A stretch of DNA of 64,000 bases from an uncultured Clostridia bacterium (GCA_947589575.1 CANQBM010000007.1:1-64000); one strand, 5' to 3'. Numbered from the stretch's first letter, positions 35,791 to 44,551 are shown. Numbers and translations: made by a program. Notes: generated from the sequence alone by a model not told the origin.

Positions 35791-37266
35791 ATGAATAATA
35801 ACATTTACAATGATATTTCTAAGCGAACAGGCGGTGATATTTACATCGGTGTTGTCGGCCCTGTAAGATCCGGAAAGTCAACGTTTATCAAAAGATTTAT
35901 GGATACGCTTGTTATTCCGAATATTGACGATGAATTTGTCAGAGAGCGTGCGCAGGATGAACTTCCGCAGTCTGCGGCAGGCAGAACAATTATGACAACC
36001 GAACCTAAGTTCATACCTGAGGATGCTGTAGAGCTGCATATGAATGATAATCTAAAAATGCGTGTAAGGCTTATTGACTGTGTAGGTTATATTGTGCCAA
36101 GCTCTGTAGGTTATATTGAGGAAGACCAGCCGAGAATGGTTATGACTCCATGGTATGATGAGGAAATTCCGTTTAATATGGCAGCTGAAATCGGTACTAA
36201 AAAAGTAATAACCGAACATTCTACAATAGGTCTTGTTATAACTACCGACGGCTCGATTAGTTCAATTCCGCGTGATGAATACCGTGAGGCAGAGCAGAGG
36301 GTTATTGAGGAGCTTAAAGAACTTGATAAGCCGTTTGTTGTTTTAATGAACAGCGCTGAGCCTAAGATGCCGTCAACGATTAATCTCTGCAAAGGCTTAA
36401 CAGAGGAGTACGGAGTTCCTGTTATTCCGGTTAATTGTCTAGAGCTTACAGACCGGGAAGTAAACGATATTCTTTCGGATATCCTGTATGAATTTCCTGT
36501 ATCAAATGTCGGAATTCATTTTCCATCCTGGATTAACAATCTTGAAAAGGATAATTATTTACGCGCTTCTCTTTACGATACAATCAAAACTAATGTATCG
36601 CAGATTACAAATATCAGAAGCATTAAGAGCTTTGCAGAGCATATTGAGGAAAATGAATATGTTGAGTCTGTTTCAATATCGTCTCTTGATTTGTCAAACG
36701 GCTCGGTTGATATGAAGTTTTATGTTGACAACACATATTTTTATCAAATTCTATCCGAAAGCTGTCATATTCAAATTAATGATGAAAAGGATTTGATGAA
36801 CAACTTTATTTCTCTCGTTGCAATGAGAAAAGAGTATGAAAGATTTTCAAAAGCACTTAACGATGTTGAGGAAACAGGCTACGGCATAGTTATGCCGGAG
36901 ATGTCCCAGCTTTCTCTCAGTGAGCCCGAAATTATGAAGCAGGGAGGAAGATACGGAGTAAGATTAAGGGCAGAAGCGCCATCAATTCATATGATTAAAT
37001 GCAATACCTTTACGGAGGTTGCTCCCATTGTGGGAAGCGAGAGCCAGAGCCAGGAGCTTGTTATGTATCTCTTAAAGGAATTTGAAGAAAACCCATCAGA
37101 TATTTGGAATACAAATCTTTTCGGCAAATCGCTCCACGAACTTGTCAGTGAAGGTCTTAACAATAAGCTCTACCGAATGCCGCTTGATGCAAGAAACAAG
37201 TTTAGAGAAACGATTGAACGTGTAATAAATGAGGGATGTAACGGCTTAATCTGTATTATTTTATAA
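35791..37266 (+). CDS. spoIVA: Stage IV sporulation protein A (SpoIVA)
   Basis: A 491-residue SpoIVA, the ATPase that polymerises on the forespore surface as the basement layer of the coat. The P-loop GPVRSGKST is at 23-31, followed by IDCVGYIVP and the GLVITTDGSI region of the NTPase domain; the C-terminal targeting region ends in the conserved GCNGLICIIL. Full length is normal. It follows sipL by 9 bases, and both are probably driven by the sigma-E-like promoter at 34233-34260 in the mother cell. A hairpin shared with the convergent gene lies 5 bases after the stop. Confidence 0.98.
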   Translation: MNNNIYNDISKRTGGDIYIGVVGPVRSGKSTFIKRFMDTLVIPNIDDEFVRERAQDELPQSAAGRTIMTTEPKFIPEDAVELHMNDNLKMRVRLIDCVGYIVPSSVGYIEEDQPRMVMTPWYDEEIPFNMAAEIGTKKVITEHSTIGLVITTDGSISSIPRDEYREAEQRVIEELKELDKPFVVLMNSAEPKMPSTINLCKGLTEEYGVPVIPVNCLELTDREVNDILSDILYEFPVSNVGIHFPSWINNLEKDNYLRASLYDTIKTNVSQITNIRSIKSFAEHIEENEYVESVSISSLDLSNGSVDMKFYVDNTYFYQILSESCHIQINDEKDLMNNFISLVAMRKEYERFSKALNDVEETGYGIVMPEMSQLSLSEPEIMKQGGRYGVRLRAEAPSIHMIKCNTFTEVAPIVGSESQSQELVMYLLKEFEENPSDIWNTNLFGKSLHELVSEGLNNKLYRMPLDARNKFRETIERVINEGCNGLICIIL

Positions 37267-37270
37267 ATAA

Positions 37271-37296
37271 AAAGGTCGCATTAATTTGCGACCTTT
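37271..37296. terminator. Terminator between spoIVA and the DUF1294 gene
   Basis: Perfect 10-bp stem (37271-37280 with 37287-37296) with loop TTAATT. On the minus strand a T-run follows, so it acts mainly for the leftward genes; the plus-strand tail is weak. The stop codon of the DUF1294 gene (37281-37283) is in the loop. Confidence 0.8.
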
Positions 37297-37571
37297 GCGA
37301 TTATTAAAACAATAATGACAATATGTAATGTTATTTCAAGAGGCAGACCTATCATAAATTCAGCGTGTAAAGTTTTATGATTGATTTTTTTCATCGTAAT
37401 ATATTCGCCGAACGCGCCGCCTAAAAGACCTGCTAACAACAGCGTGTTTTCGGAAATCCGCCATTTGCCCCTTACCGCTCTTCGTTTATCAATAACGGCG
37501 AGCAGTGATGAAAGAATATTTATAAATAAAAGATAACATAAAACAAAAATTATAATTGATTTTGCAGTCAT
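37281..37571 (-). CDS. DUF1294 membrane protein
   Basis: A 96-residue protein with three hydrophobic segments. DKRRAVRGKWRISENTLLLAGLLGGAFG, split at the conserved W-R-I-x-E, and the later HKT are the DUF1294 signature (DxxxA...WRIxExxLL...GG...HKT). Function is unknown. It overlaps the zinc-ribbon gene by 4 bases and is its downstream partner; both are leftward and end at the shared terminator. Confidence 0.88.
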   Translation of the reverse strand: MTAKSIIIFVLCYLLFINILSSLLAVIDKRRAVRGKWRISENTLLLAGLLGGAFGEYITMKKINHKTLHAEFMIGLPLEITLHIVIIVLIIAKVAN

Positions 37572-37864
37572 ATTTTTTCTTTAAACTGCTTAAGAGTTTT
37601 TAAATCAAAATTTCCGATTGAAAGCTTCTGTCCCTTTTTAAAACTGTCTCCCTTGCTTTCATCTACGGTATAAACGGACGCGCATTCGGGACAAACCAAA
37701 AAGTAAACCGTATTGCAGTTAAAAAGCGTAATTTTCGGGGCTAATCTTCTTTCAAAATTTGAAAAAACGCCAAACCTGACCTTTTTATCGCAATTAGGGC
37801 AGGTAAGCTCAACCGTATCTCCTCTTGATTTTATTTTTAACGAATTACCAAGTCTGTATTCCAT
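37568..37864 (-). CDS. Small zinc-ribbon protein of unknown function
   Basis: A 98-residue soluble protein with two Cys pairs, TCPNCDKK (about 21-28) and CPECASVY (about 58-65), forming a likely zinc ribbon. The rest is charged, ending in a Lys-rich helix. I do not recognise a named family. The start codon is 46 bases from the divergent lipoprotein gene. It overlaps the DUF1294 gene by 4 bases. No regulatory or enzymatic role can be read from the sequence. Confidence 0.75.
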   Translation of the reverse strand: MEYRLGNSLKIKSRGDTVELTCPNCDKKVRFGVFSNFERRLAPKITLFNCNTVYFLVCPECASVYTVDESKGDSFKKGQKLSIGNFDLKTLKQFKEKI

Positions 37865-37909
37865 AGTATCACCAAAGTTTATTTTACTATAATTTTAGGA
37901 TGTGTTCAA

Positions 37910-39082
37910 GTGTATAAAAAAATTATTTTATCAATATTAATGACGGCTCTTCTGACAGGCTGTTCGTTTTCGTTGCCGCATGAAAATAAACCGGAAAAAA
38001 CAACCGAAGAGTACGTAAAAGCTGTATGGGTTACATACTATGAACTTTCAGGGTTTACACAGGACAATACCGAGCAGGAGTTCAAAAAGCAGATAAATAA
38101 AGCATTTAAAGATTTAAAATCAAAAGGCTTTAACCGTGTTACCGTGCAGGTGAGACCTTATGCGGACGCTTTTTATAAATCAAAATATTTTCCCGTAAGC
38201 GCATATTGCTTTAAAAAGCAGGGTAATGAGCTTATCTATGACCCTCTTGAAATAATGACCGCGTCCGCTCATAAGTATAATCTTTCAATCGAGGCGTGGA
38301 TTAATCCGTACAGGGTAAGCGCGTCAACAGATTTTTCGCAACTTTCCGCGGACAATAAAGCTGTTGAGTGGAAAGATACGGACAAGGTGATTGTATGCGA
38401 CAGCGGAATTTATTTTAATCCGGCAAGTAGCGAAGTAACTAAGCTTATATCCGACGGTGTAAAGGAAATAGCCGAAAATTATGAGGTTGATTCCATATGC
38501 TTTGATGATTATTTTTATCCGGATACGGATACCGCGATTGATAAAGCCTCATATTCAGCTTATAAAAAGTCAGGCGGTGAAAAACAGCTTGCCGACTGGC
38601 GCAGGGATAATGTAAGCAATATGATAAAAACTGTTTACAATACTATAAAAAAAGTTAATGAAAACATTACTTTCGGAGTAAGTCCGGCGTCAAATGCCGA
38701 TAACGACTATGAAAGTTTATACGCAGATGTCGGTAAATGGTGCACCGAAGCGGGATATATTGATTATATATGCCCTCAGATATATTTCGGTTTTCAAAAT
38801 GAAAGCCAGCCGTTTATGAAAACAACTAAAAGCTGGATTCAGATGGCTGACTGTACACTCTATGTATCACTGCCTCTTTATAAAGCAGGCAAGGAGGATG
38901 AATTTGCAGGGGAGAGGGGTATTAACGAGTTTTTAGATAACAACAATATTATTTCACGTCAGGTAATATATCTGTCAAAATTGAGCGAGGTAAAGGGTTA
39001 TTATATATTTTCATACAGTTCTCTAAAAGAAAATGATGAAACAAATAATCTTTATTCAGCAATGCAGAACTCATCACAGTAA
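37910..39082 (+). CDS. GHL10/DUF187-type glycoside hydrolase-like lipoprotein
   Basis: A 390-residue lipoprotein. The signal peptide ends in a lipobox, LLTGC, at about residues 14-18. The mature part is a TIM-barrel of the GHL10 (DUF187) family: VWVTYYELSGF, FNRVTVQVRPYADAFYKS, AWINPYRVSA and SICFDDYFYPD (likely acidic active residues in the DDYFYP motif, as in this family). Such proteins are thought to cut peptidoglycan or related glycans. The start is GTG at 37910 with AGGATG upstream. Its 3' end overlaps the convergent mtaB gene by 31 bases. Confidence 0.9.
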   Translation: MYKKIILSILMTALLTGCSFSLPHENKPEKTTEEYVKAVWVTYYELSGFTQDNTEQEFKKQINKAFKDLKSKGFNRVTVQVRPYADAFYKSKYFPVSAYCFKKQGNELIYDPLEIMTASAHKYNLSIEAWINPYRVSASTDFSQLSADNKAVEWKDTDKVIVCDSGIYFNPASSEVTKLISDGVKEIAENYEVDSICFDDYFYPDTDTAIDKASYSAYKKSGGEKQLADWRRDNVSNMIKTVYNTIKKVNENITFGVSPASNADNDYESLYADVGKWCTEAGYIDYICPQIYFGFQNESQPFMKTTKSWIQMADCTLYVSLPLYKAGKEDEFAGERGINEFLDNNNIISRQVIYLSKLSEVKGYYIFSYSSLKENDETNNLYSAMQNSSQ

Positions 39083-40335
39083 TCCGTAATTTTTACATCT
39101 ATGAGTCTGCCTATTAAGTTTTTACTGCTTTTAATTCTGACGGGAAGGTACGATTTAGTATATCCTTGATATATACCTTTTTGAATTTCACTTTCAAAGA
39201 GAACTTCCGTATGTTTTCCCAATAAGGTTTTGAGGTACTCTTTTCTTATTTTTTCGGTTTCTTCAATCATTATTGCCGCGCGTTTTTCCTTAATATGTTT
39301 TGCAACATTGTCGCCCCTTTTTGATGCGGCTGTTCCCGGTCGATTGCTGTAAGGAAAAACGTGTACTTTTTCAAATTTTATCCCTTTTACAAATTCAAGA
39401 CTTTCATTAAAATCATCAGCGCTTTCATCATGAAACCCAACCATAACGTCTGTCGTAATACTTGCGTCGCTGAATGTGTTTCTAATTTTACTGCAAAGCG
39501 ACCGATACTCTGCACAGGTATAATGCCTGTTCATATTTTTTAGAGTTTTGTCGCAACCGCTTTGAAGTGATAGATGAAACTGGGGACAAAATTTTTCAAT
39601 TTCGGAAAGCCCGCTGATTATTTCATCTGTTATATGATCGGGTTCAAGAGAGCCGAGCCGTACGCGCTCAATACCGTTTGTATTTGCGCATATTTTTACC
39701 GCGTCAACAATATTAAAGCTTTCACCCTTGCCGTAAGCTGACAGATTAATGCCTACAAGCACAATTTCCTTTATAGAATTTTCTGCAAGAGTTTTGACCT
39801 CTTTATTAAGGCTTTCGGGGTTTTTAGAGCGCACTCTGCCGCGCGCCTTCGGAATAATGCAGTAGGAGCAGAATCTGTCGCAGCCGTCCTCTATTTTTAC
39901 AAACGCTCTTATTCTGTTATTAAAATCTGTTATGGAGCAGTCGGTAAATTTTTCGTTTGATTCATGCTCGTTAATGCTGATTATTCGTGACTTTTTTTGA
40001 TTATACTCATTAATCAGTTTCAGAATATCGCAGTTATTCTTGTTTGAAGTAATTATATCCGCATCAGCGAGCGAGTTTGCTTTGTCCGGAAAAGCCTGAG
40101 GCATACAGCCTGTCAGGATTACAACGGCGTTTGGATGATTTCTTTTAAATTTTCTTATACTCTGTCTTGTCTTCTGGTCGGCAGTCGCGGTAACTGTGCA
40201 GGAATTGACAATGTAATAATCAGCCTCGCTGTCCGGAGATACTATCTCAAAGCCGGCATTTTTCAGGAGCTCACTCATATATTCAGTTTCATATTGATTG
40301 ACCTTACATCCGAGCGTATAAAATGCAGCTTTCAT
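39052..40335 (-). CDS. mtaB: tRNA t6A37 methylthiotransferase MtaB
   Basis: A 427-residue radical-SAM methylthiotransferase that adds a methylthio group to t6A at position 37 of tRNAs. The N-terminal UPF0004 domain has three conserved cysteines (FYTLGCKVNQYE, NSCTV, TGCMPQ); the radical-SAM motif is CDRFCSYC; a C-terminal TRAM domain binds RNA. ATG at 40335 is chosen because GGAGG lies just upstream; an ATG 12 bases earlier lacks one. A promoter lies at 40361-40389. Its end overlaps the convergent lipoprotein gene. Confidence 0.95.
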   Translation of the reverse strand: MKAAFYTLGCKVNQYETEYMSELLKNAGFEIVSPDSEADYYIVNSCTVTATADQKTRQSIRKFKRNHPNAVVILTGCMPQAFPDKANSLADADIITSNKNNCDILKLINEYNQKKSRIISINEHESNEKFTDCSITDFNNRIRAFVKIEDGCDRFCSYCIIPKARGRVRSKNPESLNKEVKTLAENSIKEIVLVGINLSAYGKGESFNIVDAVKICANTNGIERVRLGSLEPDHITDEIISGLSEIEKFCPQFHLSLQSGCDKTLKNMNRHYTCAEYRSLCSKIRNTFSDASITTDVMVGFHDESADDFNESLEFVKGIKFEKVHVFPYSNRPGTAASKRGDNVAKHIKEKRAAIMIEETEKIRKEYLKTLLGKHTEVLFESEIQKGIYQGYTKSYLPVRIKSSKNLIGRLIDVKITDYCDEFCIAE

Positions 40336-40360
40336 AACTACCTCCAATACCTTTTTGGTG

Positions 40361-40389
40361 ATTATACCAAATTTTTATCATTAATACAA
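40361..40389 (-). promoter_or_regulatory. Sigma-A-type promoter of mtaB
   Basis: On the minus strand, TTGTAT (40389-40384), a 17-base spacer and TATAAT (40366-40361), 26 bases before the mtaB ATG. Confidence 0.75.
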
Positions 40390-40413
40390 TAATTTGTTAA
40401 TACTATTTAATGG

Positions 40414-40563
40414 AGATAGTGTGAAAAATCACGCTGTCTTGATTGTATTGCCCTCAAAATCTGCCTGCGGCATAATTTTTGAGACGGCAGTTATTCATAT
40501 TATACGCCTTATCCGGCTACATTGAGGCGTATAGGAATTTTTTATAAACTGTTTGTAGCCGGA
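40414..40563 (+). promoter_or_regulatory. Candidate structured leader (hairpin plus two interleaved stem pairs) of the carboxypeptidase gene
   Basis: The gap 40336-40581 between divergent mtaB and the carboxypeptidase gene holds, besides the mtaB promoter: a hairpin (40414-40424 with 40429-40439, two G-T wobbles, loop AAAA); a first interleaved pair, 40453-40459 with 40477-40483 and 40461-40465 with 40486-40490; and a second, 40501-40508 with 40526-40533 and 40512-40521 with 40554-40563 (10 bp). In both pairs the loop of the first stem pairs with sequence downstream of it, the layout of an H-type pseudoknot. The last arm ends in GGA of GGAAAGG at 40561-40567. A T6 run follows the 40526-40533 arm. 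It does not match a riboswitch class I know. Confidence 0.45.
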
Positions 40564-40581
40564 AAGGCTATGGGAATTTGT

Positions 40582-41721
40582 ATGAAAAAATGTATAATTT
40601 TTATTGTGTCTTTCTGCATTTTTATGAGCATACCATCAACTATTTTTGCGAAGGAGCAAAAGGAAAAAAAAGAAGTTGAGGTTAAATCAAGTATTCTTAT
40701 GTGTATGGATACAGGGGATATTATTAAAGAAGAAAACGCCTACGAGCATCTCTCACCGGCATCCGTCACAAAAATAATGAGCATACTGCTCTTTATGGAA
40801 GCTATTGACAGCGGAAAAATCAAACTTGACGATATGGTTGCAGCAAGCGAAAATGCTGTGTCTAAGGGCGGTTCTCAAATCTGGCTCGAAGTCGGGGAAA
40901 AGATGAGTGTAAATGATTTGCTTAAAGCAGTTATTATCTCTTCCGCAAACGACGCATGTACGCTATTGAGCGAATATGTTGCCGGCAGTTCAACGGCATT
41001 TGTCGATATGATGAACGCCAAGGTAAAGGAACTGGGATTAAAGGACAGTAATTTTGAAAACTGCACTGGTCTTGACGATGACATAAAAAATCACTATTCC
41101 TGCGCATATGACCTTGCTGTGATAGCAAAAGAGGTTATGAAACACGACCTTGTAAAAAAATATTCTACCGTGTGGCTTGACTCACTTCGCGGAGGAAAAA
41201 CAGAGCTTAATAATACAAACAAGCTTGTAAACACATATAACGGAATTACGGGTCTTAAAACAGGCACAACATCAAATGCAGGATTTTGTCTGTGCGCTAC
41301 TGCCGAAAGGGACGGTATGAGCCTTGTGTCTGTTGTCCTCGGTGCAGACACAAGCGACGACAGATTTAATAAAACGACACAGCTTTTGGATTTCGGTTTT
41401 GCAAATTACAAGTTGAGTAAAATTGAAATCGACAAATCAAAAATTACGCCTGTTAAAATTGAGCAGGGAAGAATAAAAAAACTTGTGCCTGTTTCAAATA
41501 ATACTGACAGTATTCTTGTAAGTAAAAATACGGGCGATTTTGAGTATGAATATAAAATTAAAAAATCTGTGAAAGCGCCGGTAAAAAAAGGCGATACATT
41601 AGGTGAGGTTCTTGTAATGTGTGAAAATGAACAGGTTGCATCTGTTCCGCTTACAGCCGACAGTGATGTAAAAACAATAGATTTTTCATATATATTTAGA
41701 ATTTTGCTGAAAAACATTTAA
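40582..41721 (+). CDS. D-alanyl-D-alanine carboxypeptidase (DacF/PBP5-like)
   Basis: A 379-residue secreted low-molecular-weight PBP that trims D-Ala from peptidoglycan stem peptides. A signal peptide occupies about 1-23. Catalytic motifs are SVTK at 61-64, SAN at 121-123 and KTG at 226-228. The C-terminal PBP5-C domain follows from about 270 and the protein ends in a hydrophobic, slightly amphipathic stretch that could bind membrane. ATG at 40582 gives the normal signal peptide; an in-frame ATG at 40570 would add four residues and has GGAAAGG upstream. It lies behind a structured leader. pgi follows after 108 bases from its own promoter. Confidence 0.93.
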   Translation: MKKCIIFIVSFCIFMSIPSTIFAKEQKEKKEVEVKSSILMCMDTGDIIKEENAYEHLSPASVTKIMSILLFMEAIDSGKIKLDDMVAASENAVSKGGSQIWLEVGEKMSVNDLLKAVIISSANDACTLLSEYVAGSSTAFVDMMNAKVKELGLKDSNFENCTGLDDDIKNHYSCAYDLAVIAKEVMKHDLVKKYSTVWLDSLRGGKTELNNTNKLVNTYNGITGLKTGTTSNAGFCLCATAERDGMSLVSVVLGADTSDDRFNKTTQLLDFGFANYKLSKIEIDKSKITPVKIEQGRIKKLVPVSNNTDSILVSKNTGDFEYEYKIKKSVKAPVKKGDTLGEVLVMCENEQVASVPLTADSDVKTIDFSYIFRILLKNI

Positions 41722-41739
41722 CAAATAATAAAAAAAATA

Positions 41740-41768
41740 TTGCAACTTTTCCCAAAATAGTGTACTAT
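41740..41768 (+). promoter_or_regulatory. Sigma-A-type promoter of pgi
   Basis: TTGCAA (41740-41745), 17-base spacer, TACTAT (41763-41768), 61 bases before the pgi ATG. Confidence 0.65.
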
Positions 41769-41829
41769 ATTTTCTCAAGTAATAATTTAATTAATAAATA
41801 AGAATATTTAAAGAACAGAGGCAAAATCT

Positions 41830-43176
41830 ATGTCAATAAAATTTATTTCAGACCATATTGAAAATATAGTTACACCGCAGGATATTGAGGCATTTGCTCC
41901 TAAAGCCGTTAAAGCGATGGAAATGCTTCATAATAAAACCGGTGAAGGTAATGACTTTTTAGGATGGATGACTCTTCCTGAGGACTATGATAAGGATGAG
42001 TTTGCCCGCATAAAAAAAGCAAGTAATTATATAAAAGAAAATGCAGACATTCTGATTGTTATAGGTATCGGAGGTTCATATCTGGGCGCAAGGGCAGTGA
42101 TTGAATGTTTAAAGTCGCCTAATTATAATTTGATAAAAAAAGATACGCCTGATATTTATTTTATCGGAAATTCCATCAGTCCGTCAATGCTGACAGAGCT
42201 TGTTTCTATCTGTGACGGAAAAGATATATGTGTAAATGTCATTAGCAAGAGCGGTACCACAACAGAGCCTGCTATTGCATTTCGTGTATTCCGTGACTTA
42301 GTTTACAGCAAGTATTCGCAAGAAGAGGCAGCAAAAAGGATTTTTGCAACAACCGACAAATCAAAGGGTACTCTTAAGGAACTTGCCGATTCAAAGGGTT
42401 ATGAAACATTTGTGGTACCCGATGATGTAGGCGGAAGATTTTCAGTTCTTACGGCGGTCGGTCTTCTTCCCATTGCTGTTGCCGGAATTGATATTGATGA
42501 GCTTATGGCGGGTGCTAAAGAGGCGCAGGATTCTCTTAACAGTAATAATCTGGAAGAAAACGCCGTTTTAAAATATGCCGCTATAAGAAACATTTTTTAC
42601 AATAGGGGCAAAAAGCTTGAATGTTTTGTTTCATACGAGCCCTGCATGGCAATGTTTAATGAGTGGCTGAAACAGCTCTTTGCCGAAAGTGAAGGCAAGG
42701 ACGGTAAAGGACTCTACCCCGTATCCTGCGTTTTTTCCACGGATTTACATTCAGTTGGTCAGTATATACAGGAAAGCGGCGGCAGCCTGATGTTTGAAAC
42801 AGTTATTAAATTCAACCGTCCCCATGATGATTTTCTTATTACCGCGGAAGAGGGCAATATAGACGGTTTGAATTTCCTCGCCGGCAAATCAATGAGTTAT
42901 GTCAATGAAAAGGCACGCGAGGGTACGCTCCTTGCGCATACGGACGGCGGTGTAGGCAATCTTGTCATTGAGTGCGATTCTATTTCTCCTAAGGATATAG
43001 GCTATCTTATTTATTTCTTTGAAAAGGCTTGCGCGGTTTCAGGCTATATTCTCGGTATAAATCCGTTTAATCAGCCCGGAGTTGAGAGTTATAAGAAAAA
43101 TATGTTCGCTCTTCTGGGTAAACCGGGTTATGAAAAGGAAAAAGAAAGTCTTGAAAAACGTCTTGGCATATGTTAA
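41830..43176 (+). CDS. pgi: Glucose-6-phosphate isomerase
   Basis: A 448-residue glycolytic isomerase interconverting glucose 6-phosphate and fructose 6-phosphate. [11 protein letters not shown] and [12 protein letters not shown] form the phosphate-binding sites; catalytic Glu is expected in the FAESEGKDG segment and His in the later region; the C-terminal motif [11 protein letters not shown] is present. Length is that of the short bacterial form. It has its own promoter (41740-41768). A small P-loop gene follows after 40 bases. Confidence 0.97.
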   Translation: MSIKFISDHIENIVTPQDIEAFAPKAVKAMEMLHNKTGEGNDFLGWMTLPEDYDKDEFARIKKASNYIKENADILIVIGIGGSYLGARAVIECLKSPNYNLIKKDTPDIYFIGNSISPSMLTELVSICDGKDICVNVISKSGTTTEPAIAFRVFRDLVYSKYSQEEAAKRIFATTDKSKGTLKELADSKGYETFVVPDDVGGRFSVLTAVGLLPIAVAGIDIDELMAGAKEAQDSLNSNNLEENAVLKYAAIRNIFYNRGKKLECFVSYEPCMAMFNEWLKQLFAESEGKDGKGLYPVSCVFSTDLHSVGQYIQESGGSLMFETVIKFNRPHDDFLITAEEGNIDGLNFLAGKSMSYVNEKAREGTLLAHTDGGVGNLVIECDSISPKDIGYLIYFFEKACAVSGYILGINPFNQPGVESYKKNMFALLGKPGYEKEKESLEKRLGIC

Positions 43177-43216
43177 GATGTTATTGAAAAAATAAATCAC
43201 CTTTGGAGGAATTATA

Positions 43217-43636
43217 ATGATTAAACTTATCATAGGCAATAAAGGCGCAGGTAAAACAAAGAAATTAATTGACCTTGTAAATACTTGTGTTGAAAATTCC
43301 GACGGTAATGTTGTTTGTGTTGAAAAAGAGCCAAAGCTTACATATGATGTATCATCAAAAGCTCGTCTCCTTGAAACAGAAACTTACCTTATCAACGGTC
43401 ACAAGGCGTTTTACGGCTTCCTTGCAGGTATCTGCGCAGGTAACTATGATGTGACTGATATTCTTGTTGATGCAACATTTAAAATTGTCGGCAGAGAGTA
43501 TGAAAAGCTCCCTCAATTTTTTGAGATGCTCTCGGAGCTCTCAGAGGCAACTGACGTAAACTTTTATTTCACAATTAGTTGTGATAAAGAGGATTTACCT
43601 GTAGAAATCTTTGATTTCTGTGAGGAATTATCTTAA
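43217..43636 (+). CDS. Small P-loop protein of unknown function
   Basis: A 139-residue protein starting with a Walker A motif, IIGNKGAGKTKKL (about 4-16). A hydrophobic strand ending in ILVDATF could serve as Walker B. It is too short for a PilT or ABC ATPase and has no signal or membrane segment. Similar short Clostridial proteins are annotated only as hypothetical. Strong GGAGG lies upstream; it follows pgi and ends at a strong terminator, so pgi and this gene probably form one unit. Function is unknown. Confidence 0.8.
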   Translation: MIKLIIGNKGAGKTKKLIDLVNTCVENSDGNVVCVEKEPKLTYDVSSKARLLETETYLINGHKAFYGFLAGICAGNYDVTDILVDATFKIVGREYEKLPQFFEMLSELSEATDVNFYFTISCDKEDLPVEIFDFCEELS

Positions 43637-43643
43637 TTTCTAT

Positions 43644-43678
43644 CAGCCGTTGGTGGTTTCATCAGCGGCTGTTTTTTT
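43644..43678 (+). terminator. Intrinsic terminator after the pgi unit
   Basis: 9-bp stem (43644-43652 with 43663-43671, one wobble) starting CAGCCG, followed by seven Ts (43672-43678). Confidence 0.92.
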
Positions 43679-43723
43679 ATTTTATCAGTTATATTTTACT
43701 TGATTTATTTTTGAAATTTTCTA

Positions 43724-43752
43724 TTGACAAAGGGAAACCTAATATATATAAT
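43724..43752 (+). promoter_or_regulatory. Consensus sigma-A promoter of yceD-rpmF
   Basis: Exact TTGACA (43724-43729), 17-base spacer and exact TATAAT (43747-43752). Transcription would start near 43759, directly before a 6-bp hairpin (43763-43768 with 43774-43779) in the short leader. This is the only promoter in the window with both boxes exact. Confidence 0.92.
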
Positions 43753-43793
43753 ACTATAGTGCAAGCGCGAGCAGCGCTTTTGTGGTGATTTTT

Positions 43794-44294
43794 ATGAAAA
43801 TTGACCTTACAGACTTATTTAACGGCAGCCAAAAAGAGATTAAAATAAATCAGGATTTTGATTTAAGCGACTTAATTTACAGTACCTATAATCCTATAAA
43901 GGATAATGTAAAAGTAAAGGGAAAGCTTTTTACAAAGGCTGATGTTGTTTATTTGGATGTCAATATAAGTTTCACTTTTTACGGTTTTTGTGACAGATGT
44001 GCGGATGAAATTGAAAAGGATTTCTCATTTGATGTCAGAAAAATTGTTGTTGAACAGCTCCATAATGAAACGGACGATGAGAAATATATTGTTGTGAAAA
44101 ACAGAGTTCTTGATTTAGAAGAGCTTGTTAATGAAGAGGTTTCGCTTAATCTTCCGTCAAAAATTCTGTGCAGGAAGGACTGTAAGGGACTTTGCAGTCA
44201 GTGCGGAGCTAATCTTAATGTCAGTAAATGTGATTGTAAAAAGGATGTTGATCCGAGACTTTCCGCTCTTTTACAATTACTTGATGAAGAATAA
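43794..44294 (+). CDS. yceD: DUF177/YceD family protein
   Basis: A 166-residue YceD (DUF177) protein, linked in other bacteria to 23S rRNA accumulation and nearly always placed before rpmF. Cysteine pairs GFCDRCADEIE and CRKDCKGLCSQCGANLN mark the family, the latter probably binding metal. ATG at 43794 has GTGGTGA upstream; an in-frame GTG at 43782 lies within that site. rpmF follows after 30 bases with its own strong ribosome binding site. Confidence 0.92.
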   Translation: MKIDLTDLFNGSQKEIKINQDFDLSDLIYSTYNPIKDNVKVKGKLFTKADVVYLDVNISFTFYGFCDRCADEIEKDFSFDVRKIVVEQLHNETDDEKYIVVKNRVLDLEELVNEEVSLNLPSKILCRKDCKGLCSQCGANLNVSKCDCKKDVDPRLSALLQLLDEE

Positions 44295-44324
44295 AAATTC
44301 TTTTAATATAAAGGAGGCGCCAAA

Positions 44325-44510
44325 ATGGCAGTACCAGCAAGAAAAACATCAAAGGCAAGAAAGAATAAGAGACGTTCAAGTGTTTGGAAAATGGATGCTC
44401 CGACGCTCGTAAAATGCTCTAATTGCGGCGGCTATACTGTATCTCACAAGGTTTGCAAGAGCTGCGGCTATTATAACGGCAAAGAAGTTATCGTTAAAGA
44501 AGAAGCGTAA
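44325..44510 (+). CDS. rpmF: 50S ribosomal protein L32
   Basis: A 61-residue L32, with AVPARKTSKARKNKRRS at the start and the zinc-binding CSNCGG and CKSCGYYNGKEV motifs, so this is the C+ (zinc) form. It has AAAGGAGG before the ATG and follows yceD as usual. A terminator-like hairpin separates it from der. Confidence 0.96.
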   Translation: MAVPARKTSKARKNKRRSSVWKMDAPTLVKCSNCGGYTVSHKVCKSCGYYNGKEVIVKEEA

Positions 44511-44524
44511 CTTTTACATTTTGC

Positions 44525-44551
44525 AGACGGACATAAAGTGTCCGTCTTTCT
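44525..44551 (+). terminator. Intrinsic terminator between rpmF and der
   Basis: Perfect 9-bp stem AGACGGACA (44525-44533) with TGTCCGTCT (44539-44547), loop TAAAG, followed by TTCTTGTT. The tail is imperfect, so some read-through into der is likely as no separate der promoter is seen. Confidence 0.75.

Noticed and set aside
40414..40563. Assignment of the carboxypeptidase leader to a c-di-AMP (ydaO-type) riboswitch
   Set aside because: The expected conserved segments of that class are absent; only the general position before a cell-wall gene agrees.
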